The notes: generated by a model from the sequence alone, not told the origin. A stretch of DNA of 64,000 bases from Flavobacteriales bacterium (GCA_016722445.1 JADKIZ010000019.1:1-64000), one strand, 5' to 3'; positions 40,092-49,475 are shown, counted from the first letter of the stretch. Translations and numbers: made by a program.

Positions 40092-40244
40092 TTATGGGAA
40101 AACATGATAGATGTCCTTTCGATGAATATTAAGATTATCCTCCAATTCCATTTGGAGGATAAGTTTCGTCAAGTTCTTTTTGACCGAAATAGATGAAATG
40201 TGATCCAAGTCTTTCGAAAATCTATTCAGAAACTCGACCTTCAT
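40092..40244 (-). pseudogene. RelE/ParE-type toxin remnant with internal deletion
   Basis: A 50-codon frame beginning with ATG at 40242-40244, which shares one base with the antitoxin stop (TAATG), the usual layout of toxin-antitoxin pairs. The N-terminus MKVEFLNRFSKDLDHI...VKKNLTKLI is typical for RelE/ParE toxins, and the end HRKDIYHVFP matches the family's last strand (HRKDIYxxFP). The intervening 40 or so residues with the catalytic core are absent. A perfect 11-bp inverted repeat (TTATCCTCCAA, 40135-40145 with 40152-40162) lies beside the presumed junction. Toxin activity should be lost. Confidence 0.68.
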
Positions 40245-40438
40245 TATTTAAGCTTTTGGAGTATCGAGCTTTTAGATACCTTTTTGGTTTTGTCCACGGA
40301 TTTCAACAATTTTGACAAACCCAAATCCTCTAATTCTTCCTCAGTCATTGTAGCTGAAGATATTCCAAGCTTTTTAAGCAAGTCGTGAATAAACTTATAC
40401 TCGCTTGAATTCTTTGGGGTTATGACCATGGCCTTCAT
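40244..40438 (-). CDS. Type II antitoxin-like small protein
   Basis: Protein of 64 residues: MKAMVITPKNSSEYKFIHDLLKKLG, then TMTEEELEDLGLSKLLKSVDKTKKVSKSSILQKLK. This is the familiar Bacteroidota antitoxin pattern of a short strand, a helix pair, and an E/D-G-L...K-V-S-x-x-x-I-x-x-L tail preceding a RelE-like toxin. It overlaps the toxin remnant start by one base. The reading frame is intact although its toxin is deleted. Confidence 0.72.
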   Translation of the reverse strand: MKAMVITPKNSSEYKFIHDLLKKLGISSATMTEEELEDLGLSKLLKSVDKTKKVSKSSILQKLK

Positions 40439-40571
40439 AAAGCGAAACTACAAAATTCTATCTATTCTCAAACTCTTTCATGCTATCTTTCTTATTGTTT
40501 TCGACGAACATTAAGTCGTTTTTTCGGGTACGATGCAATGTGGTTCCTATTTCCCAGAATGTCAAAATTCT

Positions 40572-40774
40572 GTGAAACAAAAATTCCGGAGCATACCTTG
40601 GACTTTATCAACATTTTTGCGGCGAAATGATTGGGTTTGAAGAAAGCAGTTCATTCAACCGATAGGTTCAATCGCCTCATAACCAGCCATAGCAGATAAC
40701 TTATCAACGGCCTATCCACAAAAGACGTGTGTACAACTTCGGAGCGTGTGAAACCGTGAAACCCCTTGTTTCAC
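40572..40774. promoter_or_regulatory. Spacer with parS-like half sites and DnaA-box-like motifs
   Basis: Upstream of the parAB cluster. GTGAAAC, the half of the classical parS palindrome (TGTTTCAC/GTGAAACA), occurs at 40572, 40748 and 40756, and its complement GTTTCAC at 40768, giving a 7-5-7 dyad GTGAAAC-CCCTT-GTTTCAC (40756-40774). TTATCAACA (40605-40613), TTATCAACG (40701-40709) and CTATCCACA (40712-40720) are one to two bases from the DnaA box TTATCCACA. The motifs are seen; a centromere or origin role is speculation. Confidence 0.3.
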
Positions 40775-40796
40775 TATACTTTCGTGGCTTCGCGTT

Positions 40797-41468
40797 ATGA
40801 AATACACGTATTACGGTCACAGCACATTTTTATTGGAACTGGAAAACGCCAGGATTCTTTTCGATCCGTTCATTTCACCTAATGAGTTGGCGAAGGGCAT
40901 AGATATCAATAGCATCAAATGCGATTATATCCTGCTTTCTCATGGGCATGGTGATCATGTGGCAGATGTTGAAGTCATTGCCAAAAATAACAACGCGACC
41001 ATTGTGGCTATATATGAACTGGCTTCCTATTACGGCGCAAAAAACTACAAACATCATCCGATGAATACCGGTGGTCGTTGGGATTTCGGGAAATTTTCTG
41101 TGAAAGTGGTCAATGCCGTTCACAGTAGTGTTTTACCCGATGGAACCTATTGTGGTCATCCGGTGGGTTTCATCATTACTGAAGGCACCAAAAGTGTGTA
41201 TTACTCAGGAGATACGGCCTTGCACATGGATATGCAGCTGATCGGGAACTACCACAAATTAGACAGGGCTTTCCTCTGCATGGGCGACAATTTCACTATG
41301 GGTGTGGATGATGCCATCATTGCGGCGGATTTTATCCAATGCAATAAAATCACGGGAATGCACTTATTTTCCTATATCAAAATCGATCACCAAAAGACAA
41401 TTCAAAAATTCGATGAATCCGGAAAAACACTTGTTCTCCCGGAAATCGGAAAAACTTACGAGGTTTAA
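40797..41468 (+). CDS. UPF0173 metal-dependent hydrolase, metallo-beta-lactamase fold
   Basis: Protein of 223 residues starting MKYTYYGHSTFLLE, the family start. Metal ligands: HGHGDHVAD (HxHxDH motif, about 50-58), H in AVHSSVLPDG and D in YYSGDTALH. The late motif usually reads HYDTFxYIKIDH, but here it reads MHLFSYIKIDH, two codons shorter, though in frame. No signal peptide. First gene before parA, 37 bp away, and likely co-transcribed with the cluster. Substrate unknown. Confidence 0.9.
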   Translation: MKYTYYGHSTFLLELENARILFDPFISPNELAKGIDINSIKCDYILLSHGHGDHVADVEVIAKNNNATIVAIYELASYYGAKNYKHHPMNTGGRWDFGKFSVKVVNAVHSSVLPDGTYCGHPVGFIITEGTKSVYYSGDTALHMDMQLIGNYHKLDRAFLCMGDNFTMGVDDAIIAADFIQCNKITGMHLFSYIKIDHQKTIQKFDESGKTLVLPEIGKTYEV

Positions 41469-41505
41469 ACAAAACTGTATAACAACCAAGTCATCATAAA
41501 ATAAC

Positions 41506-42311
41506 ATGGGTAAAATCATCACCATAGCCAACCAGAAAGGCGGTGTCGGAAAAACCACCACAGCAATCAATCTTGCTGCTGCTCTGGGCGTTCTCGAGTA
41601 TAAAACACTTCTCGTGGATGCTGATCCTCAGGCTAACGCCACCAGTGGTGTAGGCATTGATCCTAAAAGTGTGAAAGCGGGTATTTACGAATGCCTCGTG
41701 AATGACATCAATCCAAAGGATTTGGTGATCACTACTGAAACCCGAATCTCGATCTCATTCCTTCTCACATCGATCTAGTGGGGCGGAAATTGAGTTGATC
41801 AACATTAACAATCGTGAGTATATGATGCGCAGCGCCCTCGGCAAAGTGCGTGATGAATACGATTTTGTGATCATCGATTGTTCTCCTTCTCTTGGACTTG
41901 TTACGGTGAACGCACTCACAGCTTCGACGCCGTGGTTGTTCCTGTTCATGCAGATATTTCGCCCTTGAAGGACTTGGAAATGTTCAATACCATCAAAATT
42001 GTTCAGCAAAACTGAATACTGACCTGACCATCGAGGGCATTTTGCTCACCATGTATGACTCTCGTCTTCGCTTGAGCAATCAGGTGGTTGAAGAAGTAAA
42101 AATGCACTTCCAGGAAATGGTTTTTGATACCATCATCCACAGAAATACGACATTGGGCGAAGCACCAAGCTTCGGACAAACCATTCTCATGCATGATGCG
42201 AGCTGCAAAGGTTCGGTGAACTACCTGAATCTTGCCCGCGAAATTCTCCAGAAGAATGAAATGACCAAGATGAGCAACGACGAGAAATACATCAACATTG
42301 GAAATGGCTAA
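41506..42311 (+). pseudogene. parA: Chromosome-partitioning ATPase ParA, broken by several single-base deletions
   Basis: MGKIITIANQKGGVGKTTTAINLA gives the deviant Walker A; LVDADPQANATSG follows. After residue about 80 the frame changes repeatedly: SHIDLV..EIELI, RSALGKVRDEYDFVIIDCSPSLGLVTVNAL, VVVPVHA, FALEGLG, then LLTMYDSRLRLSNQVVEEV to the end at TAA 42309-42311. By eye about six lost bases in C, G or A runs restore a complete ParA of about 267 residues. Works with ParB to segregate origins. The cluster order parA-parB-DUF5683-dapB-lepB is conserved in Bacteroidota, so the gene is probably intact in the cell. Confidence 0.9.
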
Positions 42312-43230
42312 GAAACCAGCACTAGGAAGAGGACTCAGCGCGCTGCTCGACAACTCTGCTTCAACAAAGACCAGGCACCGGTTGCAGGCCATACAGCCAA
42401 AACTGATGTGGCTGAATTGCGCGATACCAAAACGACCGTGGAAATCGGCAATGTTGCCGGTCCAATTTCCATGCTTCGTATTTCACAGATCGAAGCAAAT
42501 CCATTCCAACCGCGTCAGGAATTTGACGCTGTGGCGATGAAAGAACTCGCTCAGAGTATCAAGGAATTGGGATTGATCCAGCCGATTACCGTACGGAAAA
42601 TTTCAGCACAGAAATATCAGATCATCAGTGGTGAGCGCCGTTTTAGGGCGTCACAAATCGCTGGTCTGGATGAAGTTCCTGTTTATGTGCGCACCGCAAA
42701 TGACCAGGAAATGCTGGAGCTCGCTCTGGTAGAAAACATTCAACGTGAAAATCTGAATGCCATCGAAGTGGCCATCAGTTATAAAAGACTCATGCATGAA
42801 TGTAATCTCACCACGGAGAAATTGGCTGAACGTGTGGGTAAAGACCGCACCACAGTGACGAACTACGTGCGATTGCTCAAATTACCGCCTGAGATTCAAA
42901 TCGGCATCATCGAACGGAAGATTTCAATGGGTCATGCCCGCGCAATCAATACTGAGCCTGAAGCGAAACAACTGAAAATTTACAAACTCATTCTGAGAAA
43001 GACTTATAGTGTTCGTAAAGTTGAAGAACTCGCCAAAGAAGACGATGCGCCGCGTTTGTTCAGAACTGAAAAACAGTGATGCCTCTGGAATTCCAGAAAA
43101 TGCAGGCTGATCTGCGTTTGAAATTTGGCAAAAGGCTAAACTTCAGCGCAATGAACACGGTCTGGGCAATTGAAATTCCTTTGCGACGGATGATGATCTG
43201 ATTCGTATTGTGGATATGCTTGAGTTGTAG
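42304..43230 (+). pseudogene. parB: Chromosome-partitioning protein ParB, frameshifts at both ends
   Basis: Starts at ATG 42304, overlapping the parA stop. MAKKPALGRGLSALLDNSAS is the standard ParB beginning; a lost base near 42361 moves the frame. From 42408 a long intact stretch encodes ISQIEANPFQPRQEF, the CTP-binding box SGERRFRASQIAG, ALVENIQRENLNAIEVA and the helix-turn-helix TTEKLAERVGKDRTTVTNYVRLLKLP. After 43079 frame changes split the C-terminal dimerisation tail, which can still be read as LRLKFGKRLNF and ATDDDLIRIVDMLEL, ending at TAG 43228-43230. Binds parS and loads CTP as a sliding clamp. Confidence 0.9.
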
Positions 43231-43283
43231 TTGCTCTGGGTAAATTTGCCCGTGAAATTTTGCCAACCCAACAATAAAAGACC

Positions 43284-43314
43284 AGGAGTGTGGATTAACC
43301 ATACTCCTTTTTTT
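43284..43314 (+). terminator. Terminator hairpin after parB, directly abutting the next start codon
   Basis: Stem GGAGTGTGG/CCATACTCC (43285-43293 with 43299-43307, one G-T pair), loop ATTAA, then seven T. The T-run touches the ATG at 43315. It would end the parAB transcript, or attenuate read-through into DUF5683, whose leader would then lie inside the hairpin. Confidence 0.72.
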
Positions 43315-43974
43315 ATGGTAAAAGCTCTAAGTGTACTTATGCTCTTCTCTGCCCTCTTTTTGGTGGAAAGCAAAGCCCATGCTCAACAAGATACCACTGC
43401 ATTGCGGCTTGATTCACTTACACTGTCACAAGACAGTATTTTCATACCTGATACTTCTAAATTCAAAACCGAATTCAGGAAAAAATTCAGTATGCGCTGG
43501 CATACCTATCCTCACTCACCTCTTCGTGCTACCATTTATTCGGCAGCGTTGCCGGGACTTGGACAGATTTACAATGGCCATAAGAAAGAAGGTTCGTTGT
43601 TCAGGAAATACTGGAAGGTTCCAATTGTTTATGGTGGAATCGCCACCTGTGTCGCCTTCATTGGTTACAACACCAAAAAATATCACTTCTATAAAGGTCA
43701 ATACATTGCTTTGAATGATGATGATCCCAATACCGTTACAGACCGTGAATATGATCCAATTCAATTGAACAAAGTTCAGGAGCAATATCACCGTTGGATG
43801 GACGTAAGCTATATGTGTTTGGCTGGATTGTTTGTGTTACAAATCATCGATGCCAATGTTGATGCGCATTTGTTCTACTATGATGTGGGCGATGATTTGA
43901 GCATGTCAATCCGTCCATCATTGATTTATACCGGAGAGATAAAGCCGGGCATCGGGATAGGATTACACTTTTAA
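43315..43974 (+). CDS. DUF5683 membrane protein
   Basis: About 219 residues starting at MVKALSVLMLFSALFLVES, a signal peptide cleaved near AHAQ; longer in-frame readings upstream lack an ATG. The diagnostic DUF5683 block is HSPLRATIYSAALPGLGQIYNGHKKEG, then KVPIVYGGIATCVAFIGYN (membrane) and FVLQIIDANVDAHLFYYDVGDD. It ends in GIGLHF. Always found between parB and dapB in many Bacteroidota. Its frame is intact, in contrast to its neighbours. Confidence 0.88.
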   Translation: MVKALSVLMLFSALFLVESKAHAQQDTTALRLDSLTLSQDSIFIPDTSKFKTEFRKKFSMRWHTYPHSPLRATIYSAALPGLGQIYNGHKKEGSLFRKYWKVPIVYGGIATCVAFIGYNTKKYHFYKGQYIALNDDDPNTVTDREYDPIQLNKVQEQYHRWMDVSYMCLAGLFVLQIIDANVDAHLFYYDVGDDLSMSIRPSLIYTGEIKPGIGIGLHF

Positions 43975-43985
43975 ATTTACACGAA

Positions 43986-44694
43986 ATGAAAATTGCTATT
44001 TCCGGATACGGTAAAATGGGTAAAGAAATCGAAGAGTTTCTGGTGAAGCGCGGACACGAAATCACTTTGCGTTCAACCTCACAAACCCCATACAAAGCCG
44101 ATGATCTAAAAGGAACAGATGTCGTGATTGAATTCAGCGAACCAAATGTTGCCGTCGATAACATATTCAAATGTTTTGAATCGAATGTGCCAGTGGTGGT
44201 CGGAACAACCGGATGGTACAACCGTTTGCCAGAGGTGCGCGAAGCATGTTTATCCGATAACCAGTCCTTGTTTTATGCCACCAATTTTTCGATTGGTGTC
44301 AATGTGGTTTTTCACCTGAACAAACAATTGGCGAAAATCATGGATGCGTATGAGGAATACGAACATGCATTCTTGAGGGCATCATTTGGCGAAACTGGAC
44401 AAACCAAGCGGGACGGCCATCACGCTTGCAGAAGGCATCATGGAGAATATACCTCGCAAAACGAAGTGGGTAAAACCATCCGGCGGAACATCCGGATGAA
44501 CTGACCATCATTTCTCAACGCGAAGGTGAAGTACCGGTACTCATGTCATGAATTACACATCACAAGTTGATAACATCAGTTTGGTTCATCAGGCTGTGAA
44601 CAGAAAAGGTTTTGCTTTGGGTGCCGTCAAAGCTGCCGAATGGTTACACGGCAAAAAAGGTATTTTTACCATGAATGATATGCTTCAATTTTAA
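43986..44694 (+). pseudogene. dapB: 4-hydroxy-tetrahydrodipicolinate reductase DapB, frameshifted
   Basis: Cytoplasmic NAD(P)H-dependent enzyme of lysine/diaminopimelate synthesis. Intact N-terminal part: KIAISGYGKMGKEIEEFL (Rossmann loop), VVIEFSEPNVAVDN, VVGTTGWYN and FSIGVNVVFHLNKQLA. Past residue about 130 the frame is lost; fragments of the catalytic half are readable in other frames, including HLAKLDKPSGTAITLAEGI (the K-x-D-x-x-S-G-T-A motif), DELTIISQREGEVPG and RKGFALGAVKAAEWLHGKKG, ending at TAA 44692-44694. At least three lost bases are needed. A dead dapB would be lethal, which argues for consensus errors. Confidence 0.92.
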
Positions 44695-44713
44695 TTTATA
44701 GAAGAATAAAATA

Positions 44714-46351
44714 ATGATTCCCTGGATACTCCTCATCGCCCTCATCCTCGTTTATTCCATTACCCTGCCTTCATTATTGAAGAGGGCTGGATTAAGTTCA
44801 ACATTGGGATACATTCCAATTGCGAACTTTTTCCCATTACTTAAAATGATCAAAAGACCATGGTGGTGGTTTTTTCTTTTGCTATCACCGGGTGTCAATC
44901 TGTTGATGCTCGTGATCATCAATGTTGAATTGGGAATTTCATTCGGTAAAAGAAAGCCAGGCGAACAATGGTTCTTTGGTGCATTACCATGGTATGCTCT
45001 TTCAAACTAGCCTATCAGGAAAAAGAAGTTGCTTATGTGGGTCCGCGCGATTGGACAGGAAAGAAAAAGAGTTTCGGACGTGAATGGGGTGAAGCCATCG
45101 TATTCGCGGTGATCGCTGCTTCTGTGATCAGAACATTCTTCATTGAAGCATTCACCATCCCTACTCCATCGATGGAGAAAAGTATGTTGGTAGGCGATTA
45201 TCTCTTCGTGAGTAAACTGAGTTATGGTCCGAAAATCCCGCAGACTCCAATGAGTATTCCTTTTGTTCACAATGCTATGCCGGGAAGCATGACCAATAGT
45301 TATGTGGACTGGTTCAGTCTCCCCTACTTCAGACTTCCTGGTCTTGGTCATGTGGAAAGATTCGACCCTGTTGTTTTCAATTTCCCGAATGGAGATACCA
45401 TTATGGTCGATCCTTTTTATGCGGGACATGATTATTATAGTTATGTGAGAAAAGAAGGAATGTTTCTATCAGGTTCTGTAGAAAATTATTTCCAGTCACC
45501 TGAAAAATTTGATCAGATGGCCAGGAATAATTTTTGCCGAGAAAAACACATGTAAAATTTGTGCGAGAGAAAAGGGTGTCAGGAGTTATCCCATTTCGGG
45601 AATTCGTCCGAGACCAATGGACAAGAAAGAAAACTACGTGAAGCGCTGCATCGGTTTACCGGGTGAAAATCTGAAAATCGTGAACAGGCAAGTTCATATC
45701 AACGATCAGCCTATTGATAATCCTCATGGGATGATGTATAGCTATTTGTTCCGGGTAAAAAGTCTGACAGTGCTTGATAAAATATACAAGGAATTCAAAG
45801 TAAACAGAGGACACCAACTAGAACTACAGATGAACACTCAGGAAGTGATCGGTATTTCATCTTTCACCCAAGAAGATTATGAGCAATTGAAAAATTATTC
45901 GGAGTTATTTCCATTGAAGTGAGTAACGATACAGTGAATGATGAACCACTGGCGATTTATCCAAATTCAAATCTCGCACCTTTCAATACCTGGACAAGAG
46001 ATAATCTCGGTCCGATCCATATTCCAGCCAAAGGGGAAACCATTCAACTGACACCGGAAAACATTGCTTTGTATAAACGTGTCATTTCCGTTTATGAAAA
46101 CAATGATTGGGTTGAACTGCGATGGCGGCATATTCATCAATGGTGTGGCTGCTACAAGTTACCTTTAAACAAGATTATTATTGGATGATGGGTGATAACA
46201 GACCCAAAGTGCTGATTCACGCTATTGGGGTTTTGTGCCTGAAGACCACGTTGTTGGAAAGCCTGTATTCACTTGGTTCTCTAAAGAGAATTTGGAATAT
46301 CAGGAGACTGGGGAGATTCGGTGGTCGAGGATGTTTAGAATGGTGAAATGA
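44714..46351 (+). pseudogene. lepB: Signal peptidase I LepB with N-terminal membrane domain, frameshifted several times
   Basis: Reading through five frame segments gives one protein of about 545 codons. Segment 1 is a two-helix membrane domain (MIPWILLIALILVYS..., RPWWWFFLLLSPGVNLL), the usual N-terminal extension of Bacteroidota signal peptidases. The catalytic part has RTFFIEAFTIPTPSMEKSMLVGDYLFVSK with the nucleophile Ser, and KENYVKRCIGLPGENLKI with the general-base Lys. YYWMMGDNRP, then FVPEDHVVGK in another frame, form the C-terminal box. Ends at TGA 46349-46351. Cleaves secretory signal peptides at the inner membrane. Essential in most bacteria. Confidence 0.92.
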
Positions 46352-46470
46352 ATTACGAATTATGAAGTATGAATTATGAGTATGAATTATTAGATTATTA
46401 GATGAGGTGAATGAGAAGGTCATATGTAAGCGGGGAGTTTTAATTTTGAATTTTAAATATTAAATCATTT
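46350..46470. repeat. Degenerate heptamer-periodic intergenic repeat
   Basis: After lepB the spacer reads as imperfect 7-bp units: GAATTAC, GAATTAT, GAAGTAT, GAATTAT, GAGTAT, GAATTAT, followed by TAGATTA-TTAGATG. From about 46440 a second set reads TTTTGAA-TTTTAAA-TATTAAA. No coding potential. The same 7-bp rhythm recurs after the next gene. Confidence 0.6.
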
Positions 46471-46505
46471 CATTATTGCCGTCGGCGTGGTTTGTGTAGG
46501 AGAAC

Positions 46506-47751
46506 ATGGGTATACTAAGACTTGAAAATATAGAACCAGTCATATTTAAGCTGAGCAACGGCATTCGTGTGGTGCATCAGTTTTTGCCACGGGAGGTTGC
46601 TCATTGCGGATTGATGATTGGAGCGGGAAGTCGGGATGAATTGAAGCATGAACATGGTCTCGCACACTTTCTGGAACATTGTCTTTTCAAAGGCACCACA
46701 AAAAGAAAAACCTATCATATTCTAAGCAGGCTTGATGCGGTGGGTGGAGAACTCAATGCATTTACCTCGAAAGAAGAAACGTGGATACACGCATCTCATT
46801 TGCGCACACTGATTATGAACGTGCCATTGAGTTGATCGCGGATATTGCTTTTAATGCCTCTCCTTTCCGCTCATGAAGTGAAAGGAAAAGGTCATTGTAG
46901 ATGAAATCAACAGTTATAAAGACAGTCCGCCGATCTCATTTTCGAAGATTTTGATGAAGCGCTATATGGCAATCATCCATTCGGCAGAACGATTTTGGAA
47001 CAGAAAAGACGTTGCGGGATTCTCTCGCGAGGATCTGATCACATACAGAAATCGTAATTCACGAAGAACAATTTGATCTTTCCAGCGCAGGAAATATCAG
47101 TGCGGAAAATTTACATTTTTTGAAAAACACATTGGTCAGCATACTCTTTCATCCAAAAGGTGGTGAGAAAACCAGCGGGTGTTTACAAGCCTGTTCATCT
47201 GGTTTACAAAAAGGACATTCATCAGGTACACTATCTGATGGGTTTGCCAACTTATCATTTCGAACATCCAAGAAGACCCGATTGTCGCTGCTGAACAATA
47301 TTCTTGGCGGACCAGCCATGAACAATAGATTGAGTATGCGAATTCGTGAAAAGTATGGATTGCCTATCATGTGGATTCGAATTACTCACCAGTTTTCGAT
47401 ACTGTTTTTACGATTTATCTGGGAACGGAAAGGGATAATTTGGAAAAAGCAAACAGCTTATCTGGAAGGAACTGCAGGAAATGAAACGCAGAAATTGAGT
47501 ACTCGTCAACTTTCTGATGCGAAGAAGCAGATCATTGGTCAAATCGCGATGGCTCAGGATAGTGGCAGTGCAATCATGTTCAACATTGCGAAGAGCTTGC
47601 AGTTGTTTGGAAAAATTGATACGTTGGAGAAGTCTTTCACAAAATCGGAGAAATCAATGCGAAGGAATTGCACGACATCGCCAATGAGGTGTTTGAACAT
47701 AAATTGATGTCTTCGGTGACGGCTATACATATTGAGGAGGTTATTAAATAG
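46506..47751 (+). pseudogene. M16 zinc metallopeptidase, frameshifted
   Basis: Starts MGILRLENIEPVIFKLSNGIRVV, the start block of bacterial M16 proteases. The inverted zinc motif is GLAHFLEHCLFKGT (HxxEH), with the third ligand Glu in GGELNAFTSKEETW. Later blocks in changing frames: VIVDEINSYKDSP, LIFSSAGNISAEN, LLNNILGGPAMNNRLSMRIREKYGL and AKKQIIGQIAMAQDSG. Ends at TAG 47749-47751. At least four lost bases. The rebuilt length of about 415 residues is normal. Likely a cytoplasmic or periplasmic peptidase; no signal peptide seen. Confidence 0.88.
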
Positions 47752-47895
47752 AAACTCCTTCTTAGACAATCCTAAATTTTATTTCTGAATCTCGTTTTCG
47801 CCTTCGGCGAGTTGGGATGACACAGGGGACACAGTTTTAAACAAGTTGTTCTTCAGGTTTGCTCGAAAACCCCAATTACCATCCGCCCAAAACTC

Positions 47896-48035
47896 ACTCC
47901 CGCGCCACCTTGAACATTGAACTTTTGAACCTTGAACCCGAACCACACTCCCGCGCCACCTTGAACTTTGAACCTTAAACCTTGAACCAACCCTCACTTC
48001 CGCGCAATCTTAAATCTTAAATTTTAAATCTTGAA
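47896..48035. repeat. Three ~50-bp tandem units built of 7-bp monomers
   Basis: Units begin ACTCCCGCGCC at 47896 and 47947, and ACTTCCGCGC at 47996. Each is followed by heptamers: TTGAACA, TTGAACT, TTGAACC in units 1 and 2, and TTAAATC, TTAAATT, TTAAATC, TTGAATC in unit 3. Units 1 and 2 are 51 and 49 bp apart, close to 7 x 7. It is not a CRISPR array: there are no unique spacers. Any protein read through it (KVQGSRW-like on the minus strand) is a by-product of the repeat. Confidence 0.7.
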
Positions 48036-48490
48036 TCAAATCGCCTCACACCCCGACATCCTATGCATATCATTGTTGTTTTCGTCGATTTCGTTTTGAC
48101 CCGACGAATTCTGTTGGCGACCGTGGCAGAAAGTCCTGGTGACCGATGATTGAGTAACCAGAGACAAGATTCTTCGCGGTTGTCACCCACTTGAGCCATT
48201 TTCTCTAAAAATGGTGTATCCATGTTTCCTCAACCACCAAAATGGCGTTTGGATTCCTTCCGCCCCGTTGATCAATGCCATCAAATGGGAAATCCATTGG
48301 TCAACAACCATTCTCGGCATCATCCTGATTGTGTAAGGCATGCACGGAAGATGCCCAACTCAGGATAGCCGTTTTCCATCAACCATTCGCGGATGGCCCT
48401 TGTTTCCCTTGATGGCCTCTCCCCTGCAATGATCACTTTAGCCGGATATTCCGTATTCTGCATGTCCGCGAAGGTATTTTGAGAATTCAT
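48036..48490 (-). pseudogene. Unidentified small repeat protein, frameshifted
   Basis: Starts at ATG 48488-48490: MNSQNTFADMQNTEYPAKVIIAGERPSRETRAIREWLMENGYPELGIFR. Across at least three frames a spaced pattern of W-L-x-x-N/H-G/R...L repeats about every 30 residues (EWLMENGYPEL, ILVV/WLRKHGYTI, WLLNHRSPGL) and ends near DENNNDMHRMS. About 150 residues. This looks like a helical repeat protein, similar in style to ankyrin or TPR repeats. I cannot name the family. Confidence 0.45.
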
Positions 48491-48540
48491 TTTTAGCTTT
48501 AAAATTTATAACTGCGCATCGAGTATTATTTATTTCCTCA

Positions 48541-49429
48541 CGAAAGCTGATTCCGGTTGGACCATCAAAGGTTCAATGAACGTGGGAACAACTTTCACTT
48601 ATTTCAGTCAATGGGCTGCCGGTGGTATCAACTCTGTTGGTATCAATGGTGTTTTTAACCCTTCGGCCAATTACCGCATGGGAAAAAATGCATGGGACAA
48701 TACTTTGTTCATCGGTTATGGCATGTTGAGACAAGGTTTCGACAAGTCTGTGCCATGGATCAAGACAGATGACCGCCTCGACTTGACATCCAAATATGGT
48801 CGTCAGATCAATGAAAAACTTTTTACGCGGCACTTTTCAATCAACACCCAGTTCTACCTTGGTTTTGCTTCTGGTGGAAATGGATTGCCAGACAGAACAG
48901 CGAAAATTTCAGATCTTCTCGCTCCAGCACGGCTGTTGTTCTCACTCGGTCTTGACTACAAACCAAACAGCGATCTTTCCATCTTTTTGTCACCGATAAC
49001 TTACCGAGCAATCATCGTCAACACTCAAAACCTCGCTGATGCGGGTGCTTTCGGTGTGGAGAAGGCTACATATGATTCGCTTGGTGTAAAACTGACAGAC
49101 GGCGCTAAAATCCGTTCAAGTCAGTGCGTACATGCGCATCAACTACGTGAAAAATTCAATGAAATGTGAGTTTGAGTTCAAAACTCGAACTTTTCTCGAA
49201 TTATCTTGAGAACGCACAAAATGTCGATGAACTTTGAAAATATTTTGGCAGCTAAACTTGGTAAGTACTTTTCGCTCACGCTTTCTGCCCAGTGGATCTA
49301 TGATGACAATACCATTGTGACCAAACAAAAGGATGTTGGACTTGAACGGTGTAACCGTGAAAGTGCCTTATGCAAGTAAAGGCGTACAGTTCAAAGGGGT
49401 AACCGCGATTGGTTTCCCCGAACTTTTAA
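48541..49429 (+). pseudogene. DUF3078 outer membrane protein, start lost and 3' part frameshifted
   Basis: The readable core starts ADSGWTIKGSMNVGTTFTYFSQWAAGGINSVG, the standard first block of mature DUF3078 proteins, and continues with NAWDNTLFIGYGMLRQG, DDRLDLTSKYGRQI, and FSINTQFYLGF. After 49125 the frame changes several times; pieces such as AAKLGKYFSLTLSAQWIYDDNTIVTKQ can be read, ending with a barrel-type NF-stop at 49427-49429. No signal peptide or start codon can be placed in the 50 bp before the core, so 5' sequence is missing. Beta-barrel of unknown function. Confidence 0.75.
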
Positions 49430-49475
49430 TGGTTAGCAGTATTTAGAACATAAAATGCGCATCACATGCACATTG

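Noticed and set aside
41506..47751. True pseudogenisation of parA, parB, dapB, lepB and the M16 gene
   Set aside because: The inferred changes are consistently base losses, many in homopolymers, and several of these genes should be essential; consensus error is the simpler reading.
47896..48035. Possible CRISPR array because of regularly spaced repeats
   Set aside because: Units are contiguous heptamer-based minisatellite DNA without unique spacers, and no cas genes are present.
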